This document shows positions 32,051-41,151 of a DNA stretch of 64,000 nucleotides, piece by piece (positions within the stretch are counted from its first letter, which is position 1; each line of letters starts with the position of its first letter). The notes under the pieces were generated by a model. It ran no database searches and had not been told where the DNA came from. It saw nothing but the letters and a program-made list of their open reading frames with translations. The position numbers were made by a program, and so were the translations under genes. Source of the stretch: Montanilutibacter psychrotolerans (GTDB lineage: Bacteria; Pseudomonadota; Gammaproteobacteria; Xanthomonadales; Xanthomonadaceae); the NCBI RefSeq assembly GCF_003719825.1, contig NZ_RIBS01000001.1, forward strand, positions 496,001 through 560,000, read 5' to 3'.

Positions 32051-32930
32051 CAACATTCCTCGTAAGCGGAACAGGGGCGCGCAGAGAACGCGAGCGATGC
32101 CGCGCACTGGCGATTCCCAGCAGGTAGACCCGCAACACGTAGCCCGCAAAGCTGCGTTCGAGCAATCGCGGGTCGATACGGTGACGGTATTGTCGGTGCA
32201 GGCGCGGCAATTGCGACCAATGCGCGCGGGCGTGCAGATGATGGGCGGTGTGCAGCCCGATGTTGAACAGCAGGGGATTCAGCAGGCCCTCGAAGTTGCG
32301 CGCCGCACGCATGGGCTCGCGATCGTCGGCGTGTGCATGCTGGAGGTAGTTGGCCGCCAGCAGCCAGTGCAGGCCGAACAACTGCGGCGCGATCACCAGC
32401 ACCAGCGCGCGCCACGGATCCAGCACCAGCAACGCGGCCCATGGAAGCAGCCATGCCGCGAACTGCAGCGCATACCAGCGTGCCACCGCCGGCTTGCGCG
32501 TGTACAGCGCAGACAGCCAACGCAACACGAAGGGATACAGCACCGCGATCGCCTGCAACGGGTGCATCAGCCAACCGGACAGGCGATTGTGGTCGCCAAA
32601 TCGCCAGGTGCGGGCGACGTCGTCCGGCCCATGCCAATGACGGTGGTGGTTGCGGTTGTGGGCCGGGTGAAACACGAACGTCGGATGGCCCTGAAGCGCG
32701 CTGATGGCCAGATCGGTGAAGCGATTGAGCCCACGGTGCCGCCACATCGGCAGGTGCGCGTGGTTGTGGTGGATCACGCTGATCGCCACGGCGAGGTAGG
32801 CGTTGAGCGCGTACAGCGGCCACTGCAGTCCATGCCGCCATTGCCAGGCGATCAGCAACGGCTGCATCAGCAGGCAGACGATGCTGTACAGGTCGCTGCG
32901 ATCGCGCAGCGGTCCCAGCGCGCGACTCAT
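32034..32930 (-). CDS. membrane fatty-acid desaturase-type diiron protein
   Basis: A 298-residue integral membrane protein with the three histidine boxes of the FA desaturase superfamily: VISVIHHNHAHLPMW, VFHPAHNRNHHRHWHG and GLHTAHHLHARAHW. Hydrophobic segments between them fit four membrane passes. Such enzymes use O2 and two irons to desaturate or hydroxylate acyl chains or related lipids. The ATG overlaps the hydroxylase stop (ATGA) and its 3' end overlaps the ketoacyl-synthase fusion by 17 bases, so the three proteins are translationally coupled. Confidence 0.9.
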   Translation of the reverse strand: MSRALGPLRDRSDLYSIVCLLMQPLLIAWQWRHGLQWPLYALNAYLAVAISVIHHNHAHLPMWRHRGLNRFTDLAISALQGHPTFVFHPAHNRNHHRHWHGPDDVARTWRFGDHNRLSGWLMHPLQAIAVLYPFVLRWLSALYTRKPAVARWYALQFAAWLLPWAALLVLDPWRALVLVIAPQLFGLHWLLAANYLQHAHADDREPMRAARNFEGLLNPLLFNIGLHTAHHLHARAHWSQLPRLHRQYRHRIDPRLLERSFAGYVLRVYLLGIASARHRSRSLRAPVPLTRNVDANPL

Positions 32931-33688
32931 CCCGGTGGCACCCGCTTGCGCGCTAGGTGCGCGTCGGCGGCATCCCACGGCAGCACGCTGCCGGCGATCC
33001 GGTCGAACACATCCAGCAGAAAGCCGTAGTTGCCCTGGTAGCACGCGTGATGCAGGTGGTGCCGGCGACTGGCCGCCCGCCAGCCGCGTGCCGGCGCGGT
33101 CGAGCTGAACTCGTAATTGGAATGCCCAAGGTTGTTGAGCGCGATGCTCAGCACGGTCAACGCTGCCAGTGCGAACAGGCTGAAGTCGTGCAGCAGCATG
33201 GGCAGCATCGGAACACTGCCCAGCATCATCGCCTCGACCGGGTGCAGGGCGTAGGTCGAGAACGGCGTGGCCACGTGCGATCGATGGTGCGCGCCATGGA
33301 AGCGGCGCAGCCAGCGCGTGTGCAACAGCCGGTGGTTGGCGTAGAAGTGCAGCTCGTTCCAGACGAACAGCACCGCGATCTCCAGCGCCACTTGCCCGGC
33401 GGAAGGGGCATGGGCGAGCGTTGCCCAGCCCAGCTTGAGCGTCGCCCAAGGCGCCAGCAGGCCGATGCCGAAGATGAGAATGGCGACGATCGATTCGCCG
33501 ATCTCGCGGCGCAGTTGTCCGGGGGGCAACGGACGCGGGTCGAGTTGGCGACCGTAGCCCAGCCGCGGCAACAACGAACGCGACAGCCACCAGGTCAGGC
33601 CGCCGAAACCGAAGTACAGCAGGGCAAACCATGCCACGCCATACGTGGCCACCTGCCATGGCCGCAGGTTGAGGAAGACCTCATCCAC
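32927..33688 (-). CDS. sterol desaturase / fatty-acid hydroxylase family protein
   Basis: A 253-residue membrane protein of the FA_hydroxylase superfamily. The histidine pattern is HFYANHRLLHTRW, RRFHGAHHRSH, the C-terminal HSNYEF and RRHHLHHACYQGNYGF, with four hydrophobic spans. The start is taken as the GTG at 33688, which overlaps a TGA of an upstream open frame (GTGGATGA). In-frame codons further upstream would give a charged, unlikely N-terminus. It is coupled to the desaturase by ATGA. The likely reaction is O2-dependent hydroxylation of an acyl or isoprenoid lipid; the substrate is unknown. Confidence 0.88.
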   Translation of the reverse strand: MDEVFLNLRPWQVATYGVAWFALLYFGFGGLTWWLSRSLLPRLGYGRQLDPRPLPPGQLRREIGESIVAILIFGIGLLAPWATLKLGWATLAHAPSAGQVALEIAVLFVWNELHFYANHRLLHTRWLRRFHGAHHRSHVATPFSTYALHPVEAMMLGSVPMLPMLLHDFSLFALAALTVLSIALNNLGHSNYEFSSTAPARGWRAASRRHHLHHACYQGNYGFLLDVFDRIAGSVLPWDAADAHLARKRVPPG

Positions 33689-33877
33689 GCGAACGCAGCC
33701 CCAGCCAGGAACGCGTGGCGATGCCCGCGGTCGCGCGCTGCCAGACCGCGCCGACCGTGCCGGCAAGTTGCCGACACCACGGGACCGGGCGGCACGCGGG
33801 CGACGCGTGATGCGACGACGGGAACGGCGGGTTGGCGGTCGACATGCGGGGTTCGGCGGACGACCGGTGGACGAGGT

Positions 33878-35800
33878 TTACGCGCTGTGTGGCAAGGCCG
33901 ACGGAACGGCCAGCTGCGGCCAGCGCGCCAGCACCGCGGCGCGGATCCCGGCGGCATCCAGGCCCGCCTCGGCCAGCAGCTGTTCGCGGCTGGCGTGGTG
34001 CTGGAATTCGTCGGGCAGGCCCAGGTGCAGGATCGGCATCACCACGCTCTCCGCGGCCAGCAGCTCGGCGACGCCGGCACCGGCACCACCGGCAACGACG
34101 TTGTCCTCGAGCGTGACAAGTCCGATGTGGCTGGCCGCCATCTCCAGCACCATGGCGCGGTCGAGCGGCTTGACGAAGCGCATGTTGACCACCGTCAGGC
34201 CCAGGGCTTCGCCAACCTGTCGGGCGGCCGGCAGGATCGCGCCGAACGCCAGCAGTGCGACGCGTGAACCGCGATGGCGCAGCTCGGCCTTGCCGATCGG
34301 CAGGGTGTCGAGATTGGGCTGCACAGCGACGCCGGGGCCGGTGCCGCGCGGGTATCGCACCGCGGCCGGACCGGGATGTCGGTGTCCGGTGCTGAGCATC
34401 TTGCGGCACTCGTCTTCGTCGCTGGGCGCCATCACCACCATGTTGGGCACGCAGCGCAGGTAGCTCAGATCGAGGTTGCCGCCGTGCGTCGCGCCATCGG
34501 GACCGACCACGCCGCCGCGGTCGATGGCGAACAGCACGTCGAGGTTCTGGATCGCGACGTCGTGGACCAGCTGGTCGTAGCCACGCTGCAGGAAGGTCGA
34601 GTAGATCGCGACCACCGGCTTGGCGCCTTCGCAGGCCATGCCGGCGGCCAGCGTGACCGCGTGCTGCTCGGCGATCGCGACGTCGAAGTAGCGGTCCGGG
34701 AATTCCTTGCTGAAGCGCACCAGGCCCGAACCTTCCCGCATCGCCGGCGTGATACCCAGCAGCGTGTCGTCGGCGGCGGCCATGTCGCACAGCCACTCGC
34801 CGAACACGTCGGTGTAGGTGGGCTTCTTTGCGCCGGGCTTGCTGATCAGTCCCTTCTCGGGATCGAACGGGCCGACCGCGTGGTAGCCGATCTGGTCGTC
34901 TTCGGCCAGTTCGTAGCCCTTGCCCTTGGTGGTGATGATGTGCAGCAACTGCGGGCCCTTGAGACCCTTGAGCGTCTTCAGCGCACTCAGCAATGCGGGC
35001 AGGTCGTGTCCGTCGATCGGGCCGGTGTAGTGAAAACCGACCTCCTCGAAGAAGGTCGACGGCACGAACATCCCCTTCCAGTGTTCTTCCCAACGCTTGA
35101 CGAACTTCGCCGCCGGTTTGTTCTTGTCGCCGAGCAGTTTCTTGCCGCCTTCGCGGATCGCATTGAGCGTGCGGCTGCCAGTGAGACGACCGAGCATGCG
35201 GGTGACGCCACCGACGTTCTCGGAGATCGACATCTGGTTGTCGTTGAGGATCACCAGCAGGTTGGGCTCGGGCCCGCCAGCCCCAGCACCCATGCCGCCG
35301 GCGTGGGCGAGGGCCTCGAACGCCATGCCCGCGGTCATCGCGCCGTCGCCGATCACCGCGACCACCTTGCGGTCGTCGCCGCGCTGCTGCAGCGCGATCG
35401 CCATGCCCAGCGCCGCGGAGATCGAGGTCGAACTGTGGCCGACGCCGAAGGTGTCGTACTCGGACTCCTCACGCTTGGGGAACGGCGCGACGCCGTCCTT
35501 CTGCTTGACCGTGTGGATCTGGTCGCGCCGGCCGGTGAGGATCTTGTGCGGGTAGCACTGGTGGCCGACGTCCCAGACCAGGCGGTCCACCGGCGTCTGA
35601 TAGAGCCAATGCAGCGCCACGGTCAGCTCGATCACGCCCAGCCCGGCGCCAAAATGGCCGCCGACCCGCGCCACCTGCTCGATCAGGTAGTTGCGCAGTT
35701 CCTCGGCGACAGCGCCGAGTTCCTCTTCGGGGAACTGGCGCAGATCGGCGGGAATCTGGACGCGAGACAGGCGCGGGTAGCGTTGCGGATCGATCATCAC
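33878..35800 (-). CDS. dxs: 1-deoxy-D-xylulose-5-phosphate synthase
   Basis: A full-length, 640-residue Dxs. It condenses pyruvate and glyceraldehyde-3-phosphate with thiamine diphosphate, the first step of the MEP isoprenoid pathway. Motifs: [66 protein letters not shown] (TPP binding), [20 protein letters not shown] and [15 protein letters not shown]. Cytoplasmic. It is the first gene of a leftward run that continues, after a 190-bp gap, into the hydroxylase/desaturase/ketoacyl-synthase genes, so part of that run may share its promoter. The start could be either of two adjacent ATGs. Confidence 0.98.
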   Translation of the reverse strand: MMIDPQRYPRLSRVQIPADLRQFPEEELGAVAEELRNYLIEQVARVGGHFGAGLGVIELTVALHWLYQTPVDRLVWDVGHQCYPHKILTGRRDQIHTVKQKDGVAPFPKREESEYDTFGVGHSSTSISAALGMAIALQQRGDDRKVVAVIGDGAMTAGMAFEALAHAGGMGAGAGGPEPNLLVILNDNQMSISENVGGVTRMLGRLTGSRTLNAIREGGKKLLGDKNKPAAKFVKRWEEHWKGMFVPSTFFEEVGFHYTGPIDGHDLPALLSALKTLKGLKGPQLLHIITTKGKGYELAEDDQIGYHAVGPFDPEKGLISKPGAKKPTYTDVFGEWLCDMAAADDTLLGITPAMREGSGLVRFSKEFPDRYFDVAIAEQHAVTLAAGMACEGAKPVVAIYSTFLQRGYDQLVHDVAIQNLDVLFAIDRGGVVGPDGATHGGNLDLSYLRCVPNMVVMAPSDEDECRKMLSTGHRHPGPAAVRYPRGTGPGVAVQPNLDTLPIGKAELRHRGSRVALLAFGAILPAARQVGEALGLTVVNMRFVKPLDRAMVLEMAASHIGLVTLEDNVVAGGAGAGVAELLAAESVVMPILHLGLPDEFQHHASREQLLAEAGLDAAGIRAAVLARWPQLAVPSALPHSA

Positions 35801-35882
35801 ATCGGAATCTGGCGACTAGCCCGCAATTGTCACGCCGACGCCGGGGCGCGGCAAGGCGCAGCCCGGCGGTGGCCGTGCGCGG

Positions 35883-37088
35883 TCAGCGTCCGCGCAGTCG
35901 ACCGAACAGGCCGCCGCCCTTCTGCGGCTCGGGTTCGGGGTCCGGCGCGCGTTCGATATCGGCAAAGCCGGTGGCCAGGTTGGCGTTCACGAAGTCCGCG
36001 ACCTCCGGAAGCGTCACGCCGCTCGCGCTGGCAACTTCGGCCAGCGTGGACGGGCCCTTCATCATCACGGTGGCGATGCGGAAGTGCTTCGGGTACTCGC
36101 GTTCGGTCTGCGGCCATTTCACCAGCTGGTAGCGGGCGAAGGGGTCGAACCCCGGCAGCAACTTGCCATCGCCGGCAAGCAGCCCGCCAAACCACACCAG
36201 TCGAGACAGCGGCATCGCCTCACCCAGGCCGGCGACGGCTGCGGTCCATGAGGCGCTGTCGAGCATTTCGAAATCGGTGACGGACAGGTCGGTGGTGCAG
36301 TGGCCGATGAGCGCTTTCAGCGCTGCGGGGCCGTGGTAGACGCGCTGGCCAACATCGACCAGAAGGGCCGTGCCTTCGTGCTTCACGCGAACCCGGCCAG
36401 ACAGTCGGCCCGAGGCCAGCCAGTCGAGCAGCTTGTTCTGGCTTGGAATGCTGGGAGCGGACGCCGGAGCGGGAGTCGGAGCCGGCGTTGGTACGGGCGC
36501 CGGCGCGGTTGGAGCGGGCGCAATCGGTGCCTGGGCGACGACGGGTGCCGGCGCCGGTGTCGGCGTCGGAGGTGCGACTGGGGGCGCGGTCGCGACCGCA
36601 GGTGCCGCGACGGGCGGAGCCGGAGCGGTCGTCACCGGGGCGGGCGTCACTGGCGCGGGCGTCACCGGCGTGGTCGCCACCGGTACAACGGGGGCCGGCT
36701 GGCTCGGCGCCGCAACGGGCACGTCCCGCGGCGCTGGCGCGACGGGCGCTGCCATGCCGCTGGACGGCGCGTCGGGCAGTGCACCGGGTCCGGCGATTTC
36801 CTGCAGCAGCGCCGCGACGGAGTTGACGTCGAAAGGCTGGGCCAGGCGGAACTCGGTCTGGGTACGGGCGGCGCTGGTCAGCCCGATCACCACCTTGCCG
36901 GCGGCATGCAGCCGCAGCCAGCTCATTGGACCGTACATGCTGTCCATGTCGACCACGACGTGGTCGGCCTGGGTTTCCGGCACCAGCTGCCAACGGCTGC
37001 CGTGTCGCGAATTGGCCTCGTTGAAGGCGCTTCGCAACGCGGTTTCGGTGGAGGGGTCCATCCCGGTCAGGCCAAACGTCAAGGACAT
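35883..37088 (-). CDS. protein with long Pro/Ala/Thr-rich linker, unknown function
   Basis: A 401-residue protein. Residues ~1-105 form a compact N-terminal domain (MSLTFGLTGMDPSTETALRS, ADHVVVDMDSMYGPMSW). A ~125-residue low-complexity linker of Ala, Pro, Thr and Val follows (repeats such as TPAPVTPAPV). A C-terminal domain of ~165 residues (KLLDWLASGRLSGRVRVKHE, YHGPAALKALIGHC) is faintly like DUF4388-type regulatory domains. No signal peptide or membrane span. I chose the ATG at 37088; another ATG 57 bases upstream is possible. Xanthomonad-type architecture; role unknown. Confidence 0.75.
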   Translation of the reverse strand: MSLTFGLTGMDPSTETALRSAFNEANSRHGSRWQLVPETQADHVVVDMDSMYGPMSWLRLHAAGKVVIGLTSAARTQTEFRLAQPFDVNSVAALLQEIAGPGALPDAPSSGMAAPVAPAPRDVPVAAPSQPAPVVPVATTPVTPAPVTPAPVTTAPAPPVAAPAVATAPPVAPPTPTPAPAPVVAQAPIAPAPTAPAPVPTPAPTPAPASAPSIPSQNKLLDWLASGRLSGRVRVKHEGTALLVDVGQRVYHGPAALKALIGHCTTDLSVTDFEMLDSASWTAAVAGLGEAMPLSRLVWFGGLLAGDGKLLPGFDPFARYQLVKWPQTEREYPKHFRIATVMMKGPSTLAEVASASGVTLPEVADFVNANLATGFADIERAPDPEPEPQKGGGLFGRLRGR

Positions 37089-37214
37089 GGTGAATCCGTA
37101 GTCTGCAATACCGTCGAGTGTTGCGGAGGGCGTCCCCCGCGTCAACGCGCGCTCTGCGGCGCAGACTGTCGTGATTGGTCACGCGGACGGCGGCCCGACG
37201 GCGCCGTCGATCAC

Positions 37215-37904
37215 TCAGGAGCGCCGGCGTCGCGCATCCTTGGGCAGTTGGTTGCGCAGGAATTCCATCTGGTCGGCCAGGATGTTGCGGTTGGAGAGGA
37301 TCAGGTGTTCGACCCAGCTCGGCCGGTACGGCACGGCCAACAGCGGCATGCCCGCCTGTTGGGGGCTGCGGTTGCCCTTGCGCGAATTGCAGTGGAAGCA
37401 GGCGGCGACAACGTTTTCCCAGATGTCGCGGCCGCCCTTGGACACCGGCACGACGTGATCCCGCGTCAGCAGCGGGCGGGCATAGGCGTGGCCGCAGTAC
37501 AGGCACAGGTGGTCATCGCGCGCGAAAAGCGCGGCGTTGGTGAGCGCCGGCGTGGGGTCGAGGGCGTGCGCCCGCGCGTGCCCGCGGGCGGCCACGATCG
37601 GATGCAGCTCGATCAGGCTCCGGTTGCCGGTCAGGCGACTGGTCCCGCCCCGGACCTGCAGGCAGGGCTCGCCGAGCGTCCAGGCGACCGCATCGCGGGC
37701 GTAGAGGCACGCCGCGTCCTGCCAGTTCATCCAGTTCAGCACCCGGCCGTGAGCGTCCAGCGAGAGCAGGCGCACCGTGTTCAGGCGTTCGAGGGGGTGC
37801 AGGGGGATGGCCCTGAGGGCCAGTTCCGAGGTGAAGCGGGGAGAAGCCGGATCCAGATGGGCTCCGGTTCGGACCAAGCGCAGCGTCGCTGTATCGCTCT
37901 CCAT
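37215..37904 (-). CDS. HNH endonuclease-family protein
   Basis: A 229-residue protein. The C-terminal half has a zinc-ribbon HNH nuclease core: HLCLYCGHAYARPLLTRDHV, VPVSKGGRDIWENVVAACFH, CNSRKGNRSPQQAG. The N-terminal ~110 residues are unassigned. Homologous stand-alone HNH proteins occur in many proteobacterial chromosomes without mobile neighbours, and their physiological substrate is generally unknown. The gene sits between the linker protein and the acyl-CoA dehydrogenase, with short gaps on the same strand. Confidence 0.9.
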   Translation of the reverse strand: MESDTATLRLVRTGAHLDPASPRFTSELALRAIPLHPLERLNTVRLLSLDAHGRVLNWMNWQDAACLYARDAVAWTLGEPCLQVRGGTSRLTGNRSLIELHPIVAARGHARAHALDPTPALTNAALFARDDHLCLYCGHAYARPLLTRDHVVPVSKGGRDIWENVVAACFHCNSRKGNRSPQQAGMPLLAVPYRPSWVEHLILSNRNILADQMEFLRNQLPKDARRRRS

Positions 37905-37970
37905 TTGAACCGCAGCCTACACCCAAAACATGACGGAATGGGGTTGGGCTGCGGTGTCCAGCCGGAGCGG

Positions 37971-39761
37971 TCAGGCGTCGAAGGCTTCCGCGTCCAGGGC
38001 GAGCAGGGTGGCTGCGCCGCCGCCGATCGCACTGGCGTGTGCCAGCGTGCGCGGCAGGATGCGCGCGAAGTAGAAGCGTGCGGCCTCGCGCTTGCCGGCC
38101 CGGAAGGCTTCCGGATACGCCGAGGTGTCGCTGGCCACCACGCTGCGCGCCCACCAGTAGGCAAGCGAGACGTAGCCCGAGTACATCAGGTAGTCGTACG
38201 CCGCCGCGCCCACTTCGTCGGCATTGGCCACTGCGCGCTGGCCGATCTGCATGGTCAGCTGCTGCCACTCGCCGGCCTTGGCACGCAGGGGGGCGATGAA
38301 CTCCGCGGCGGCCGGGTGGCTGGCGTTCTCGCTGCAGAACTGCTCGATCATGCCCAGGAACACGCGCAGGCCAGCGCCCTGCAGCTGCATGACCTTGCGG
38401 CCCAGCAGGTCCAGCGCCTGGATGCCGGTCGTGCCTTCGTACAGCGTGGTGATCCGCGCATCACGGGCCAGCTGTTCCATGCCGTGCTCGGCGATGTAAC
38501 CGTGGCCGCCGAAACACTGCAGTGCGTGATAGGTGCATTCCACGCCCCATTCGGTCAGGCAGGCCTTGACGATCGGGGTCATGAAACCCAGCAGCGCGTC
38601 GGCCTGCTCGCGTTCGGCCGCGTCGGGCGCGTTGTGGGCCAGGTCGACCAGCAGTGCGGCGTGGTAACCCATGACCCGCCCACCTTCCACCAGCGACTTG
38701 CAGGTCAGCAGCATCCGTCGCACGTCGGGGTGGACGATGATCGGATCGGCCGGCTTGTCCGGGAACTGCGTGCCCGACAACGCGCGCATCTGCAGGCGAT
38801 CGCGCGAATAGCGCAGGGCGTTCTGCAGCGCACGATCGGAAAGGCCCAGGCCCTGCAGACCGACCGCAAGCCGAGCGGTGTTCATCATGGTGAACATGCC
38901 CATGAGCCCCTTGTGCGGCTTGCCAACGAGCCAACCCTGGGCGCCGTCGAAGTTCATCACGCAGGTTGCCGAGCCGTGGATGCCCATCTTGTGCTCGAGG
39001 CTGCCGCAGCGGACGGCGTTGGGTTCGCCGAGCGTGCCGTCGGTGCCGACCTGGATCTTGGGCACGATGAACAGCGAGATGCCCTTGCTGCCGGCCGGGG
39101 CGTCGGGCAGGCGTGCCAACACCAGGTGCAGGATGTTGTCGGTGAAGTCGTGATCACCGGCGGTAATGAAGATCTTGGTGCCGGTGATCGAGTAGCTGCC
39201 GTCCTGCTGGGGTTCGGCGCGGGTCTTCAGCAGGCCCAGGTCGGTGCCGCAATGCGGCTCGGTCAGGCACATCGTGCCGGTCCAGCGGCCTTCGACCAGC
39301 GGCTTCAGGAACACGTCCTGCTGCCAATCGCTGCCGTGCTGGACCAGCGCCTCGGTGGCGCCGTGCGAGAGCAGCGGGAAATTGCCCCAGGCCAGGTTTG
39401 CTGCGTCGATCATCTCCTTGATCGGCACACCGGCGGCGTGCGGCAGGCCCTGGCCACCTGACTCGGTGGAGGCCGTCAGGCCGGCCCACCCGCCGTCGAC
39501 GTACTGCGCATAGGCCTGCTTGAAACCCGTCGGCGTGGTGACCGCACCGGTTGCCTTGTCGTGCTTGCAGCCTTCGCGGTCGCCCACTTCGTTGAGCGGC
39601 GACAACACGGTTTCGGTGAAGCGCGCGCCTTCGTCCAGGATGGCGTCGAGGATGTCGCGGCTGGCGTCGTCGAAGCCCATCTTCTGGAATGCCGCCTCCA
39701 CGCCAATCACGTCGTACAGGGCGAAGCGCATGTCGTTGAGAGGGGCTTTGTAGGTGCTCAT
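37971..39761 (-). CDS. acyl-CoA dehydrogenase with N- and C-terminal extensions (DmdC-like)
   Basis: A 596-residue FAD enzyme of the long ACAD type. The N-terminal extension MSTYKAPLNDMRFALYDVIG is characteristic, followed by the classical core (TMCLTEPHCGTDLGLLKTRA; GSYSITGTKIFITAGDHD; CYHALQCFGGHGYIAEHGME-like signature; ITTLYEGTTGIQALDLLGRK) and a C-terminal domain of ~130 residues. It catalyses alpha-beta desaturation of an acyl-CoA, passing electrons to ETF. The chain-length specificity cannot be read here; DmdC-type paralogues act on (methylthio)propanoyl-CoA or on fatty acyl-CoA. Confidence 0.93.
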   Translation of the reverse strand: MSTYKAPLNDMRFALYDVIGVEAAFQKMGFDDASRDILDAILDEGARFTETVLSPLNEVGDREGCKHDKATGAVTTPTGFKQAYAQYVDGGWAGLTASTESGGQGLPHAAGVPIKEMIDAANLAWGNFPLLSHGATEALVQHGSDWQQDVFLKPLVEGRWTGTMCLTEPHCGTDLGLLKTRAEPQQDGSYSITGTKIFITAGDHDFTDNILHLVLARLPDAPAGSKGISLFIVPKIQVGTDGTLGEPNAVRCGSLEHKMGIHGSATCVMNFDGAQGWLVGKPHKGLMGMFTMMNTARLAVGLQGLGLSDRALQNALRYSRDRLQMRALSGTQFPDKPADPIIVHPDVRRMLLTCKSLVEGGRVMGYHAALLVDLAHNAPDAAEREQADALLGFMTPIVKACLTEWGVECTYHALQCFGGHGYIAEHGMEQLARDARITTLYEGTTGIQALDLLGRKVMQLQGAGLRVFLGMIEQFCSENASHPAAAEFIAPLRAKAGEWQQLTMQIGQRAVANADEVGAAAYDYLMYSGYVSLAYWWARSVVASDTSAYPEAFRAGKREAARFYFARILPRTLAHASAIGGGAATLLALDAEAFDA

Positions 39762-39873
39762 GGGTGAGTTCCGGAATCGGGAATGGGTGGAGAAGGGTGG
39801 GGCGCCGGTCCGAGCCCGGGGCCCATGGGCGAAGCGAGTGCGCGCGCATGGCGCGGGGACGTTCGGCCGCGTG

Positions 39874-40347
39874 TTAGCGCATCACGCCCGGCAGACCGGG
39901 TGCCGGGCTCAGGGCGCTGTTGCGATCCAGGGTGAAGCGACGGGACTTGCCGTCCTCGGGGGTCGCTTCCAGCGTTCCCTGCAGGCTGTAGGCAAGTGTC
40001 CGGCCGGCGCCGAGCGCGTCGGCAACCGCCAGCTTGGCTGCAACGGCCGGGGTAAGCGCCACGGTCACGACATCGGCCGATTCCGGCCCGATCGAAACCG
40101 CGGGTTGGGCCTGCAGTCGGCCTGCGGCGTGCTCACCGAAGCCCAGTGAGAGGTCAACCGAATCGAATCGCATGGGGATGCTGCTGAAGTTCTCGATGCG
40201 CAGGTCGACCGCCCAGCTGCCGTCCGCACGAACGGTAAGCTGCTGGATGCGCGCGGATGGCTCGGATACGCGCCGCACCTGTCCACCGCCACAGGCGGCC
40301 AGAAGGCTCACGCAAAGCAACAATCCAAGCCAACGAATCGCCTTCAT
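39874..40347 (-). CDS. LEA-type lipoprotein of unknown function
   Basis: A 157-residue lipoprotein with a signal peptide ending in the lipobox LLAAC (Cys22), and CGGAG before the ATG. The mature domain has the LEA-type 2/WHy-like beta pattern: ADGSWAVDLRIENFSSIPMR, FDSVDLSLGFGEHAAGRLQA, SADVVTVALTPAVAAKLAV. Such domains bind membranes or partners in the envelope. Monocistronic, 110 bp from the acyl-CoA dehydrogenase. Confidence 0.85.
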   Translation of the reverse strand: MKAIRWLGLLLCVSLLAACGGGQVRRVSEPSARIQQLTVRADGSWAVDLRIENFSSIPMRFDSVDLSLGFGEHAAGRLQAQPAVSIGPESADVVTVALTPAVAAKLAVADALGAGRTLAYSLQGTLEATPEDGKSRRFTLDRNSALSPAPGLPGVMR

Positions 40348-40654
40348 CCTGCCGCTCCGGTGTGTGGGAACGCGAGGATACACCGGCGCATGGTGGGCTC
40401 AGTCGGGTTGCGATACGGGGAGTGGCGTTGCGTTGCGTGTCGTTGCCAACGATTCCGGGGCGGCGGCGGGCAGTGCCGCCGAACGCAACGGGTCGTCGTC
40501 TGCCAAGCGCATGAGGAGCCCGCAGCGAGCGGGGGGCGGATTCGGTGGCGCGGCCGGACGTGCTGGGATCGGGGGCGGTCACCTGGGCCGGTCGGCCGAT
40601 CGGCCAATCAAGTTTGCCTATGCTCTGCCTCGTTCAACGGCGGCCTTCCGCCAA

Positions 40655-40938
40655 CGACGCCGCGGCTTGGCGCAGTGCAACGCCGGGGCGTTCGTGATCA
40701 GCAATGGCATCAGCCGGTGCTGCGAGGAAGCACCGCTAGGTGGCGTTGGGTCGGTCGACGACGCGGTTTGGCGCAATGCAACGCCGGGGCGTTTGTGATC
40801 AGCAATGGCATCAGCCGGTGCTGCGAGGAAGCACCGCTAGGTGGCGTTGGATCGGTCGACGCCGCGGCTTGGCGCAATGCAACGCCGGGGCGTTCGTGAT
40901 CAGCAATGGCATCAGCCGGTGCTGCGAGGAGGCACCGC
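40655..40938. repeat. three tandem copies of a 101-bp repeat with two hairpins each
   Basis: Copies begin at 40655, 40756 and 40857 with an exact 101-bp period and only a few differences; the third is truncated after ~82 bases. Each carries AACGCC-GG-GGCGTT and CGGTGCT-GCGAGGA-AGCACCG. The second hairpin lies at 40715-40735, 40816-40836 and 40917-40937, with GAGGA in the loop on plus and TCCTC on minus. In copy 3 the stem change keeps a G-U pair on the plus strand. A period not divisible by three argues against coding; small RNA genes or a mobile repeat are possible. Confidence 0.85.
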
Positions 40939-40966
40939 GTGCGGTGACGTTGGATCGGGCGACCCG

Positions 40967-41072
40967 TCAGCAGCCAAACGACCCTTCAGCGGCCAAGCGC
41001 CCCCTTCAGCAGCCAAGCGTCCCCTTCCGCAGCCAAGCTCTATCAGCAGTCGAGCGACCTATCAGCAGCCCT
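40967..41072. repeat. six degenerate copies of a ~20-bp repeat
   Basis: Units of the form TCAGCAGCCAAGCGNCCCC recur at spacings of 17-20 bp directly after the 101-bp repeats (copies start near 40967, 40986, 41006, 41026, 41043 and 41062). Composition differs from the surrounding coding sequence. Function unknown. Confidence 0.7.
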
Positions 41073-41151
41073 CGGCACGTAGCGCCAAGCGGCTGGATCC
41101 CACCCTGGGCAGGCCCGTGTGGGTGAGATAGGTGGGGCGGTTGTGTCGGGC

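Larger units (their letters stand above)
40348..41151. other. 800-bp non-coding island with repeats
   Basis: No gene is convincing here; open frames on the plus strand shift frame with each repeat. The region holds three 101-bp direct repeats (40655-40938) and a six-copy degenerate ~20-bp repeat (40967-41072). The rest shows nothing recognisable. Confidence 0.7.

Noticed and set aside
33681..33845. Possible 54-residue gene between dxs and the hydroxylase, its TGA overlapping the hydroxylase GTG
   Set aside because: No Shine-Dalgarno, no recognisable sequence and a composition like out-of-frame GC-rich DNA. The overlap GTGGATGA could reflect coupling but also chance.
34274..36280. Long plus-strand open frame opposite dxs
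   Set aside because: Antisense shadow of dxs produced by high GC at third positions.
36300..39461. Very long open frame (about 1050 codons) on the plus strand
   Set aside because: It runs antisense across three genes with clear family motifs (linker protein, HNH, acyl-CoA dehydrogenase) and has Arg/Gly-rich shadow composition without domains.
40655..41072. CRISPR array
   Set aside because: The units are contiguous or nearly so, with no unique spacers of constant length and no cas genes.
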